A stretch of 64,000 bases of DNA from Larus michahellis. Taxonomy: Eukaryota; Chordata; Aves; Charadriiformes; Laridae. Within the stretch, counting starts at the first letter, position 1, and the number at the start of each line of letters is the position of its first letter. Positions 50,526 through 63,100 of the stretch are shown here, one piece after another. The DNA lies in the NCBI RefSeq assembly GCF_964199755.1, contig NC_133896.1:175573092-175637091 (forward strand), in the 5' to 3' direction. The notes under the pieces were generated by a model. That model was given only the letters and a program-made list of their open reading frames with translations. It did no database searches and was not told the origin of the DNA. Position numbers and translations under genes: made by a program.

Positions 50526-53500
50526 AGGAACTGGCAGCAACTCGCCCTGTTTTTTCCCTGCCCTCCATGTCCACATACGGACACTGGGTACTGTGCTCAA
50601 GAGACTCTTTGAACCATTTCTATGCCCTTACATGTATGCGGAGATTATTTTATGACCGAGAGCTACTGCTAACAGTTCTGAGAAGTGAGTGTTGGCAGCC
50701 GCTTCCAGCTGAAAAGCATAACTTGGCAATGGTTTACCTGTTGTATACTCAACACTGTACTTCCATGTGAGGGTAGAAGGGATGAAGACTCGATTATGAA
50801 AAGAGCACTTAAAACACTATGCATATGAGATGACCTCAAGTATAAACAGCAATCAGTCTGACTAACTTGCTACCCCACCTATACAGATACAAAGTTGAAC
50901 GCTTATGCACATGGAAGTAGCGCTCTGTAATGCAATAATTCCTCAGTACTGGGATCAGGGTTAAAATATGGCTCAAATATAGCTTCAATGTCTGTGACCA
51001 AGCCATGACAGGTACAGACACAGATTACAATTGTCTAAAGCAGTGCTCTAAGTGGCTCATAAAATAGCTGAAGGCTGCTACACAGACAGGGCTTTCGATG
51101 CCACTCTCCCATGCCCAGTTCAAGCCCACCCCAGCTTTCCCACAGCTGCATACAACGCCAGCAGCGCACCACCAATGCTGGAAAGCTCACAAAATTTATT
51201 TGAATGCTCAACTATGAGCGGTTGCAAATCCCACGAGCGGCGGATTATTTCCTCTTTGTATCAGCAATATTTACTACGTGGGAAAGTACAAGCAATTCAA
51301 ATGATGTCTTTCTGCTGCTGAAAATAAAATGTCATTTTCAGCTCTCTGAAAACATGACAGGCTCTGGTAACATCAACACTACCCTATTGTTGGTAACAGT
51401 TGCAAATAACACACACCCCATTCACTTGACTGGTGGAACACTAAGGGACGTATTCTCTTCCTCGTTCTGCTTCCCCTCCACTCAGCTGCTAAAATGACAA
51501 AAGGAGGCCGGCTGAACACTACGGGCATTTTTTTCATGGAGGATAAAGCTAATGCCTTCACATGGTCTTAGGAAAGGAGTACTGCAGACACACTCACCTG
51601 CTTCAGAGCAACTGAGCGATATGGAGGTACAAGTTGGACTACGAGACATCAGCATCAGCTCCCATCAGCACCGTGTCTACACTGCTTCCTGGCCATGACA
51701 ACAAATGGAGCTGAAGACCTAGATTCCGCTGACAACCTCTTCCTCAAGTGGGTTACTTGGATTAGAGCTCACAAGCAGTTTGAGTAGCTGCTCGCCCCAA
51801 GTACTGATATTTTGGGTGTCAGCTGGGAAGAATAGGTTCAAAGTTAAGCAGGACCCTGATCAAGGCAGTGGTGAGTTCTGGTGGAAGAAGGTCTAACTGA
51901 TGTTCAGCATCAAGGAGAACAGCATGTCTGAAATGGGACCTGTGTAATGTATTTATTTCAGAAGAAAGGAGTGTACACAATATAGTCACTGTGGCAGTAA
52001 CCATGAAATACCCTCAGGTATATATTAAGAAAATGGCCTACTGTTAACAATAGTAAAACATTCATAGTGTAATAGTTGTCAAAAATAAAACATCTTATCC
52101 AGAATAACAGTAGAAGAGATAAGGACAGTTGCCTCTGTAGCATCATCCACTACACAGGGATCTTAGAATCTGAGACCCTGAGCAATGAGCATGTAGCTAA
52201 CAAGAAACACGCAGCATTGGTTCATCCCTGTACTGGTGTCCAACCCAGGATTGCACAGTGAAGGGAGAGGAAGCTTCCTGAAGCACAAGAAGCTGGCAAT
52301 AGAGCAAGGAACAGAAGGCCCAAACCCCAAGACCTGTTCAGCCTCAAAGAGTCTGTAGGCAGCACCACCACCTTCTTCTTCGTGTGTTTTCAAGTGAAAT
52401 TAGTGCTCTCCATGCGTGTTAATCAGTCTGATCACTGCAAATCAGCCCTGATCAGGGGAAATTTCTGGAGTTCAGGTTTCCACAGGCCTAGAGTGAGAAA
52501 CATCTGAGGATATGTGTGTTCCTGCGTTTTTGTTGCTCAGGGAACTCTGCACTGCAACTCTAATAGAATTAGATGTTTTCAAGGGCTGTCAGCTATTTAT
52601 CGTAGACATCCTTAATTTCTCGTTTGAATCTTGGCATGAAAACTTAACCTGAATCCATTTGAATACATCTCAAACCCCAGTGTGAACATTCTAATTTGAC
52701 ACTGAGAGTGCCTTTCTACACCTGAACATAATCCCGAATTATGCCCGTTCTCAAAATGCATTAAGCAAAATTGCACAAATGCATTGTTATTGCAGAGAAG
52801 GTGGTACAGTAAGAAACTCAGGCATGCTCTGCTGGTGCTTTTCTCTCTTCCACGATGATAGAGTTTAAACAAAACCTCCCTTAAATTATGTGATTTGACT
52901 AAGTGCCTGAATCTATGCAAAATAAATCCAGAACATATGACTTGGACAAAAGGCTGTTCACGGCGAACAATTTCTACCTGACACTCCATTTAAATATCTT
53001 AGTGAAGTCAACTGGATAATCGTAAAGTACTATTCTTATACAATATGTATGTGGGAAGCAGAAACATTCTTTCTATGGAAGAAAAATCTGATTAAAAACC
53101 CTGCTGTATTTCTTCTAAAAGCAGAAGCAGATCATCATACCAGGCAGTGTTCAAGTCTGAACTCAAAAGAGAAGGCAGGAAAAAGAAGGAAAAACAACAG
53201 CAATGACCTCCCTCTTACACTTTAGGAAATGCTTGTTTGGAAGAGTTGCATGAGAACATACAGGCTTAATGGTTTTCTGCTTCTTATCAGGCTAGACCAA
53301 GCTCAAACGAATGACCTCAAGGTTACAAGCCTTACATGTCTTTTCCATGTTCCTAAACAGTCCAACCCTTCCTACTAATAAAATATCTTATTTGGAAGTC
53401 CACACCACTGAATTACATATAGCTCGTAAAAACAATTCAGTCTAGACAACCGGTTGACAATCAGACCATCAAGTCTGTATTCCCTCAAACAGAGGACATG

Positions 53501-54860
53501 AAGAAAAGGAGTCTGATGTTCAGCTGCTCTAAAGTCTGAGGTAGTGAAGTGATACCTGTCAACAGCAAATAAGTGTCTACCATTTGGTGCTTAATGATTT
53601 GCATGTTTTAAAGACAGATCATTTCTTAGGGATATACATGAGAGAGGTTCCAGAGTATCTATTCTTGAATAAGCTATGAACCTCTTAAATTACCACATTT
53701 AACTTTTTAGCATTTCAGTTTATTTAACTTTTTAGTGTTATGGCATGGCAACAGCACTCGTTTCTAGAAAGGTTTATATTCAGATGACTTCTTGTCACAA
53801 AGCTGGCATTCCTGTTTCTGCAATATGAGAACTCTCTGACAGTCCAGAAATTAACAGAAAGGATGTTTCTCTCTTTATCTCCATTTAGGAGCCACCTGAG
53901 GCTGTTATTTTATTTCTGAGCAGGATACACAAGTATTTCTTTTTTTTCCCCTTTTCATTTTCCTAGAGGTCAGCAGTTGTGAGAGAAAGGATGAAACAGA
54001 TGAGACAACAAAAAAACCCATATGGTATATAGCCTGGATGTATATTTCCATCCACGTGTCTTCCTTTGCATTTGTTTCAAATTTCTGAGTATCCGGCATT
54101 TCTAGCCTCAAAAAAAACCCCCAAAACCCAAAACCAAACAAAAACCAAAACCCAACCCAAAAAGAGAAAGGGGTGGGGGACTTTTAGGAGATACTTGGCC
54201 TGCATTGGTTGGTGGTATTTCATTAAAGTCCTAAGTGTGATCCAGATAGACAGTCTGTTCTCAGTAGATGTAGTTTAGAGAGAGAGTATAAAGAGGCAAG
54301 TTACTATTGTCCACAGCAACCTACAGATCCATCTCAGACTGGATGAGCCCAAAAGACTCAACTTCAGTGTAGCATGAAAAAGCACATCAAAGAATAACTA
54401 CACCTCATAACAACGCAGGCATTTCAGAGACAGGCACTTTAAAAAGTTTAAAAGATAAACTGTCTTTTTACGACTCTTTTCCATGTAGCCACACAAAGAA
54501 GGCAGACCCTTTTGTTATGACGATTAGCTTGACAACTCTATTGGGTAAGTTATAAACCAAGTCTTCTTTGCATTACTTGCTGCATACCTGAATTCATCCT
54601 GTAACAGAGTCGCTCATTAAAGCATGTACTGCACCTGAAAATTTCCGTATTTCCAGTTTAGTGAAATTTTTGTTTTACTAATTCAGTTCTCTGTGCTTGG
54701 CTGTAAACACTGCATATATTAATAATGAATATAGTTTAGATCAAAATGGTGTTTAATTACCTAAAATGTTAGTTTATTACAAAGAAAGGTAGTTCAATAT
54801 ATAGGAAAATTAATGTGTAATTACTAAGATGTTACAATGACGAATGAGTTGAGGGAATGA
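50526..54860. other. Intergenic, no gene recognised
   Basis: AT-rich sequence without recognisable repeats except the low-complexity tract at 54112. Short frames only. Confidence 0.55.
54112..54166. repeat. A/C-rich low-complexity tract (CCAAAA-like)
   Basis: An irregular run of CCAAAA, ACCAAAAC and similar units. Confidence 0.85.
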
Positions 54861-55023
54861 CATTAATATTACAGGGACACATTCCAAAAGACACAAGTTG
54901 AAAGAGCTTTGTGTCATTAACTTTATTGGGAGCCCTTCCAAAAGACTCCAGTTGAAAGAACTCATGCCATTAATATTTTTGGAAGTTATTCCAAAAAAAA
55001 CAGTAGTTGAAAGAGCTTCTTGT
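54861..55023. repeat. Three degenerate tandem copies of a ~54-bp unit
   Basis: Copies lie at 54861-54914, 54915-54967 and 54968-55023. Each begins CATTAAT or CATTAAC, then has TTCCAAAA and AGTTGAAAGA. Similarity between copies is clear but imperfect, so the triplication is old. No known family recognised. Confidence 0.85.
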
Positions 55024-57282
55024 AGGATGATTTATTTGTTGGTTTAAACAGATAAGTTAACCCTTTTGGTATTAGATGCTGGATTTTTACAGCAATTCAC
55101 TGCGCTAATGGTTCCTATAAAGGGAGCTGGGGTATCCTGGTCTAATATTCACTGAATTTTGAAGTTAATCACTTGAAATCAGGAAAGTGCTTTCCTGTCT
55201 TCTCCAAGTCCCTTTAAATAATTTTCATTTTCCTTTTTCATGGCATAAACACAAACATTTATTTTGCTGACTCTTCACTGCTCAGTCCTTCTTTATTCCC
55301 CCTGTCTTGTATTTACCACTGACATGTGTTGTTACTTTAACTTTTTCATTTGAAGTGCTCTTTTTTTGCCAGGATAGACTATGCCCCTGCAGACAAGTTC
55401 TCATTTTTTTTTTTTTATTTATTGGCCAGTGCTTCTGCACTGATAGTAGCTTGAAATGCTCATTTGTCTCCTTCCAAAAATGTCTGTGCATGACAGTTTC
55501 ACACAGGATGCTCTCTGGGTACTGCTCTGTGAATCCAATACTAGGAAATTTTCCTCAGTCTCTTACATGTTGAGGGAGATAGTTTGCATGTTTGTTACAC
55601 TGGTTAATACTGTGTTATAGTTCTGTTCTCTTTCCACATCTTTTCATACCTTTCTCTCAGCTCCTGTTTCAGATAATTTTGGAACAGGGTCTGTATTTTC
55701 TGTGCTTGTTAGAGGCGTAATGAATATGGAAGAGTCCTGGCCCTTGTAGAATTCCGAATAGTGTCGTACCTATACTGTTGCATTGCTATGTCCCATGTTT
55801 CACACTCAGGTCCTAGTCCTCCAATCTTCCTGGCTACATACACGTTATTTATCACCGAAGATCCCATTGTGGGTGGTGTTGGAAGAGCAGGAGTCTAAAC
55901 AGCTCCCTCGTGAAAAAAATTTGCAAGCATGTACTGGAAAACAGTGCATGCCAGGGGTTTGTTCCTATATAAAATATAAAAATAAATCCTGGCAGATCTG
56001 GCTTCTTCAGCCTGTAGGCTTCATGGCCTTGTGTGCCCTTCCTGATTCTCATGCTATAGACCAAAACAACAAGCCTTAGCCTTGGCAACATGCTACAAAA
56101 CATTCCTGTGTTAGATTGTGAGGCAGCTGTCTCGTTTGTGTCCATTGCTGAGTAGAATGGTGCTAAACAGCATTTAAAGAAGTGCCAACTGGGGTCAAGA
56201 GGAGATCAACACTCGTGGTTTCACGTTCAAATTCAGAAAACATCATCTGAGGCCAAAGAAAGAACTTGGAATTTGAGGGAAGTTTCAGTATTTCCAAAAT
56301 ATGCATAACAACTTGGATGGAGAAGTAACTATCCAATATGACCATGATCCCATGTGCTCAGGCCAAGCCCTATACAGGGGTGCCAGAGTCCAAGGGACAG
56401 GTCTATGTCTCAGTGTCTCCGGATGCACCAGGGCCCAATCGTGCAATATCCCACAGGAGTAGTCTCCAGATGGTGGTAACCACGGTGGTGAGGGCCCCAG
56501 GAAGAAATGGACAGGCACATGGTCATGGCACTCATGAATCTCCTCACTGATTAACAATGTTCTGCAGGATCAGGGAGTGATGCTTCTACCAATTCACACA
56601 GTTGTAGGTGAAGGTGTCCCTTTAGTGTCTTACATGCACAGTGGGAAGATGCACTTACTGCTTCAGAGAGGCCAAGAGTACAGAAATGCATGGACATGGA
56701 CAGTTGGCAGAAGGGTCTTGTTTACCTTTCCTCTGAGTTACTTGGCATGGAACTTTCTCTCTCCAAACCAGCTTGCGGTGCACAGCCCCACAGGGCCACT
56801 TCTTGTCCATGGCAGAAAGGCACTGAGGATGGCGTGTTGCTGCTGCAGAGCAGGAATGAGCTCCCCAAAAAGAACTTCATATGTTCCTATACCTACCTAA
56901 AGTTTTGGAGGTACTTTGAGCATACCAAGCCTAAAATATAAAGCTGCCATCAGAGAGTACCCCTCTCATCAAAAACTGCCATTCAACAACAAAGACTCTG
57001 GCTGCCTCCCTGACAAACAGAGATAAAAGGTAATGTCCCAGTCAAAACAGCCTTGTCTGATGGCACCTGAGATGAGAGAGGTCAGTCTTGCCAGGGTCTG
57101 CTCATCCTGTGCTAGATATGCCAAACATCTTTGCTCCAACACACGGGGTGTGAACAAATGTGAAATACTCCTCACAGACAAAGGCATAACACTGCCACTA
57201 ACAACATCAGCAGTCACAGCAATGGACAAACTATGTAGCAAGTCCAAATAAGAGGTTAAGTGCATGTCTCTGTCATACAGAG
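55024..57282. other. Intergenic, no gene recognised
   Basis: 56290-56900 is less AT-rich with overlapping open frames on both strands of up to 107 codons. None resembles a known family. Confidence 0.5.
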
Positions 57283-57426
57283 GACTGGAGGGAGATATTT
57301 AAAACTCAACTGGACAAGAGCCTGAGCGACCTGATCTAAGCTAACCCTGCTTCAGGCAGAGAGCTGTATCAAAGGACACCAAGAGGTCTCTTCCAACTTA
57401 AATTACTCTTTGATTCAGTGATTCTA
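57283..57426 (+). mobile_element. CR1 3' end, degraded
   Basis: Sense match to the last part of a CR1: GGAGGGAGATATTTAAAACTC, GGACAAGAGCCTGAGC and AGAGGTCTCTTCCAAC, ending TTTGATTCAGTGATTC. The tail is decayed. Confidence 0.75.
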
Positions 57427-58966
57427 ACACATATCTATGCTAGAATATCATCGCACTCAACCGTAGGAGAAAAAGAATCACCTGACTTGAAAGACCAACG
57501 TGGTGTCCAAACGAAATCATTGCTAGCGACTGTGATGGTACAAGATAAAGCTTGAAAATTCTTCAAAGGCTTTCTCTCCGTCTTCATTACATGTGTGATA
57601 AACAGAATATATGTAACAGACAGCATGGACTAACTTCCAAATTACTTTTTATGTACAATCCTTTCCCTTGTGGTAAATTGTTCACTATACAAGACACATT
57701 GTGACAAATAATATATGTAGCAGGAGACTACAACCTTTTAATGACGGTCTACATCTTGGACTAATTTTCAAAGGAGGATGCAGATATCTGTAGACTTAAA
57801 CATGATATCCTATCCTGTAGTCTGTTTTTCAAGGCCAAAGTATGTTTGCAGCTGTATTCAAATAGGAGATGTGTTAGTCTTAAGTGTAACCGTGGGTATC
57901 CAAACACTAGACACAACTTTACGGTGTCCAACATGTAGCAAAGTGCTGCTTCCCCCTTGTCATCACAATCTCTGTTCTTTCTCCCTCAAAATTTGATGCT
58001 GATATGCATATATTTGGTATGAATATACTATGCAGAGCTAATAGAAGCTCACACATAAGAACCATTGAGAAGCATGGAATTTACCTCAATTGTATAAATA
58101 TACATTCAGGGAAAGTCTCAGGACCACAGAACTCAGCAAATACGTACACAAGACAGACAAGGGGTAGAGGAAAGGAAGAATATATGAGCACAGCAAGCGA
58201 TGTGGTAGTAGCAAATACTAGCTCTGTTAGTATTGTTATTATTGGCTTTATTTGTTGCTTAATTCGTTTCAATGGAGTTCTGAGAGGAATTAGGTAGGTG
58301 GAAAAACAAAAGGATAGGAGTAAGTTTGTGAGAGCAAATGACAAATCTGTAAGGACAACAGGCTATACAGAGTTAAGACGGCAGAAAAAAGCTTTGAAAG
58401 TCATCACTGTTTTAATGCTTTCAGCTTCCACAGTTTTTGCAGTGGCTCTGTCAGCTTTACTCTTGGGCTGGCTCAGGTCTGCTGCTTCTTTTGTAGGTTT
58501 TAAAACCTGTACAGCAAAGGAAGGAAGACATCTAAGCTCTGTCCAATTTACCATCTAGATGGGCGGGGATGCACTCCCAGATGTCCACATCACAATGTGT
58601 TTAAAGCACAGTAAATTCTGCTCAGCCCTCGTTTCTAGCTTTCATTTCAATGTAAACTGAGAAACCTGTGTATCTCCATAACCTCAGTCCTAGATGCACT
58701 TCTAGCCCTGGTCATCTAGACTAGTGATTCCTAGTCCGTACTTTTCGGTTTGGAAAGTTATACAGCTTTGTAAGGATCTTTCAGCATCAGTTTCCAATGC
58801 AGAGTATGAACAAACAGGATGAGTACTAGCTAAGGGTAAGAATTCTAAAAAATAACAAAAGCAATTAGCAGAGGGTGGCCCCACCAGCCAGTTCAAGAGG
58901 GACTTTCAGACCCAGATGGAATTTTGGTTTCAGGACAGAAAAAAGGTCATTCTTGCACTCTTGCTT
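57427..58966. other. Intergenic, no gene recognised
   Basis: Checked for other retroelement domains upstream of the integrase-like fragment; none seen. Short frames only. Confidence 0.5.
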
Positions 58967-58998
58967 TTAAAAAAAAAAAAAAAAAAAAAACCAAAAAA
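58967..58998. repeat. Long A-rich run
   Basis: About 32 bases of A interrupted by one CC, directly before the integrase-like fragment. Confidence 0.95.
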
Positions 58999-59002
58999 AA
59001 CC

Positions 59003-59200
59003 CATACAGGTCATTTAAGGATTGAAAAACCTAAGAAGAGAACTAGAAATGCTTTATATTGGCTCAGCTGAACAGAGATATTGAGGGAACTTTCAAGATG
59101 TGTTGTATATGCCAGAAGAACAAGCCAAGTCAAGCAAAAGAGCCCCTATTGGTGGCACAGGAAAAATTGTTCCCCTGGAGCAAAATAGGCTTAGATTTGT
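59003..59200 (+). pseudogene. Ty3/gypsy-type integrase fragment (decayed)
   Basis: Two adjacent reading frames together resemble the N-terminal part of a Ty3/gypsy integrase. The first frame, 59003-59068, has the two zinc-binding His in HTGHLRIEK and then ALYWL. The next frame, from 59068, has LNRDIE, the zinc-binding CCIC, QKNKPSQAKEP, and PWSKIGLDLF, whose Asp aligns with the first catalytic residue of the DDE core. A frame break at about 59066-59068 separates them, and homology stops by about 59200. No RT, RNase H, rest of the integrase core or LTR was found nearby. It lies just 3' of a long A-run. It could come from a retrotransposon or from a host gene derived from a gypsy integrase. Confidence 0.65.
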
Positions 59201-59620
59201 TTAGATTGGCCAAGAAAATGAACGCACTTCTTTCTGGACGAAGCTTACTAAGAAGCAGTATTTTGTGAAGTCTGGGTATAGACAAGTTACTGCTAGTGTG
59301 CCTTTTGTCATAATTCAACAGTGACGTTGAAAAAGTTTACTATAATTAAATTACAGGTTATAACAATTAAATACAGGTTGCCACCTGTAGGTATTTGTTT
59401 TAGTAGACATGGAGAATCATAATGTTTTTACTGATGATATAAATTGATGTCAGAATTTTGCGGAAGTATAAATACAGCTATATACAACATGATCTGATGG
59501 TCAACAATCCCTTGACTTAAAGCACCATACGGGCACATAATGGAAACCAAAGATCAGAAAACAAAGGAGATGGAGGAAGTACAAAGTCCAATTAAAAGTG
59601 TCTCATGTCATGCACTCTAA

Positions 59621-60125
59621 TCATAGAATCATAGAATATCAGGTTGGAAAGGACCTCAAAGATCATCTGGTCCAAGCTTTTTTGGCAAAAGCATGGTCTA
59701 GACAAGATGGCCCAGCACCCTGTCCAGCTGAATCTTAAAAAGTGTCCAATGATGGGGAATCCACCACTGCCCTGAGGAGATTATTCCAATGCCTGATTGT
59801 TCTGGCTGCGAAAAGATTTCCTCTTGTGTCCAACTGGAACCTCCCCAGGAGTAACTTGTACCCATTACCCCTCTTCTTTTCCGTGTGACTCCTTGTAAAA
59901 AGGGAGTCTCCATCTTCTTTGTAGCCACCCTTTAAATACTGGATCATGGTAACAAGGTCTCCTCTAAGCCTTCTTTTCTCAAGGCTGAACAAACACAATT
60001 CTCTCAGCCTTTCCTCATATGGCAGGCTTCCCAGTCTTTTGATCATCTTTGTGGCCCTTCTCTGGACCCTGTCCAGCCTGTCCACATTTTTCTTTGTACA
60101 GCAGAGACCAAAACTGAACGCAACT
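59621..60125 (-). mobile_element. CR1 LINE, long antisense 3' fragment
   Basis: Begins with the complement of the octamer tail (ATCATAGAATCATAGAATA), followed by GGTTGGAAAGGACCTC, the antisense 3' UTR and the C-terminal ORF2. On the minus strand a 116-codon frame (59735-60085) keeps [24 protein letters not shown] and RTIRHWN. The right end at about 60125 is the 5' truncation point. Confidence 0.92.
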
Positions 60126-63100
60126 TAACCAAATTTCCCCAACTTCCCACCTTTTCCTATTTATAGTGTGGCTAGATTCAGCCCTGTAAACCTCAGATGG
60201 ACTCCGATATGGTTGTCCAATATGCTTATGAGATTGGCATCAATAGACAAATGCCAGTATCTGCAGTTTCAGGAGTGGAGGTAAGAGTCATTCAGCTTGA
60301 CATTTTTTTTCTTTGAGATAGTCATATTAGGCAGTTGTTACAATAGATAAAACAGCTAAATCCCAGGTCCGAAATGCTATAAAACCCAACCACTTACAAT
60401 TTCCTATGAACAGCAGTTTTGATATTTCAAGACAGACCTGCCAGTGAAAGGCACCTCAGAGACTAGTTGAAAACAGGTATTAACCTCAGCACATGATAAC
60501 CAGTTTATGTAGTAGGTTGATTACAAATATTTGGAAGAAAGCCCCACACGTGTTGCTTAAGGACTGATATTTTAAGTGTTTTGGTCAGGAGGCTGAGCAA
60601 AGATCAGCCTCTCTAAGAGAGCTCTGTGTGCATGGAAGGTCTCATAGATTATGCCCCCTTGCTGGCACGGAGGGGAAAGAGGGGAAGCTGGAGGAACAAA
60701 CCAATGAACATGCTTAAATATGTTTTATGTTCATTTCATGTTGGATATTTATCTAAAAATTCATGCCAAAAAAAATATTATGTAACTGCAACTCTAGTAA
60801 AAGGCCTCCTGATCCTTCATTCTAAACTGGGAGATATAATAGAGCCCTGGACTTAACACCTGGATGGTCCAACGGTGAGTGAGATATAACCAAAAGTAAG
60901 AAGCAAGTAACCAGGGCTCTAAATCCCTTGCTGGAAAGAGAAGGACTCAAACTAGTAGCTATGTACTTCAGGGAAGGAGCTGTATATTGTTTCTGCTTCT
61001 TCGCTTCCCATCCCTCCCTTCCTCCTTCCCTTCTTTCTGCAAAGCACTGTTTAATTAATCTATTCATTTGGTTCATCACATACATCTGCAGAAGTATTTG
61101 TCCAGACAAACTAGGCTTATTTTCCCAGGTTTCTAAGTGAATATTCAAATCTGTTTTAGTAAAGAGACTTCTAGAAGCCTTTTGTTGCTGCCAATAAGGC
61201 CTGTCAAAAAGATTGCTGCGATTAAGTTTTATCTGGGAAAATAAGCTGTGGTGTATGAAGTCTTACCTTTAAGGGGTTCATCTTGGGAAGCGTGTCAGCG
61301 ATCAACAAGGATCTTGCTCCATTACCGCAGCCCCTGAGGCTACATGAGTTTACATGTAACCTCATGCTCAACAAAGCGTGCCGCATTGGCTGGCCTGAAG
61401 GCCAGGTGGCACCAGCTCACTTACCTCAAACCGGCTTAGGATTAGTCTCCTAGAGATTTGTCTTGGAGATGGATAGTTGAAGCAGTCTGAAACAAAGCCA
61501 GGGAAAGCACTAGGAATTAAGCAATATGTAGATCATCTTGGGTATAGTGCCTGAGCTCCTTTCCCAGCTGCCTTCTGTTCAGCAATGATGACAGAGCCCT
61601 CACCTCTCAACATCTATCGTGGAAGTGAGAAGATAATGAGCACCTGCACCCTTTTCGAGGAGGCTCAGGGACAGCTTGGTAGTAGGTCTCACCACCTGCC
61701 AGGGGGATTGGGCAGGGTTTCAGTCTCATGGTTTCATTTTGTGCTGCAGGACAGAAAAGCAAAGAGAGCAGAGGGAGCACGGCTAAGTGCTGCACCTTGA
61801 GGTGTTCACCAGAAACCGGAGGAAATCCAGCAACAAAGTCTGGAGTGTATCAGATGCAAGATAGACCAGAGTCTGTCCAAGCAATATGGAAAGATTGATT
61901 CTGAGCTCATACTGCTTTCAGGCATCAATGTAACGCAGCTCAAGAAAGCAGATGAAGTCACTCAAACTAGGACAGAATAGAGGAGGTAGCTCTGCTAGCC
62001 ATTTTGGATTACTCTTCAGAAAGCTCTGGTTATTCCAAGCTATTGCCTGTACAGAGATGCTAGTCCATGGCTTTTAACTAAGGCTGTCAGACCCCAGCCT
62101 TGCCACCATGGTTTCCTCCTCTGTGTGCAGTGTGCCGCACCACTCAAAGGACGTACAGCAAAGTCCCAGGGAGTCTCTTGCAAGTAGGTCTGCAGAAGCT
62201 GACACCCACACAAAAGTTCCTGAGCCTAGTCGTTAGCAGGGATGGTGCTGACAGCTTTTTTGGAAGGGCCTTATGATTAGGGATCTCAAGACTGTCAGCC
62301 ACACTGCACGGAGCCGGCTTGGAATGATCCCATTGCATTCATCTTTCCAGGTCACCTTTTGACGGATGGTTTGTTTACCCAGAAAATCTCTCTTTGAGAG
62401 TAACTCTTCTGCCAAAGTGAGGAAGTGACTGAGTTGTCACCTCAAAGCCTGTGCTGTACTCACGCTCTCTTTGTTTGGTGCAGATTTAAAAAATACTCCA
62501 GGCATTATAGAGCATCCAGAGGACTTCTAGCCTGTGACACAGCACATTTCTGGTCCAAAAGCTGCAAGAAGTATTACATTACATGAACAGTCATCTGTAA
62601 ATTTGTATCCTGTGGTATTTTCTTTCAGACATGGGAACATAGCCATTTAAAAAATAACAACCAAACCCCTGTACTGTGTTGGTAATACTTCTTACAGATG
62701 TTATTAATTGCCCTCTGTGACAGAAAAAATATTTTTCCTCATGCAGAAGTCTCTTACAAACATGATCTAGAGTTTTTTTTAAATAATATTTTTATCACGC
62801 CTTCAGGCATTACCTTTCTACAACATTTTGGCAAGTACGAGGTGTACTGTCATGTCACAGAATATCATATGACTAGCAATAAAAATAAACCAATATACAG
62901 AGTCCCTCTGTCCTGCAGAGCTGCTTGAGGCACTGCATAACTTAATATAAACATCCTAAAATATATAAACAAGTACTGATAAAAACCTACGCCTTAAAAT
63001 TCAAACAAATGAGAATAAAGCGCACATGAAAAAAAGGTTTTATGAGCTAAATAAATCCAAAGTCACTGTTGTTTAGAATTAACACATTTGAGTTCATCTA

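Noticed and set aside
56285..56557. Trp/His/Pro-rich minus-strand frame of 90 codons
   Set aside because: The unusual composition prompted a look, but both strands are open and no family fits.
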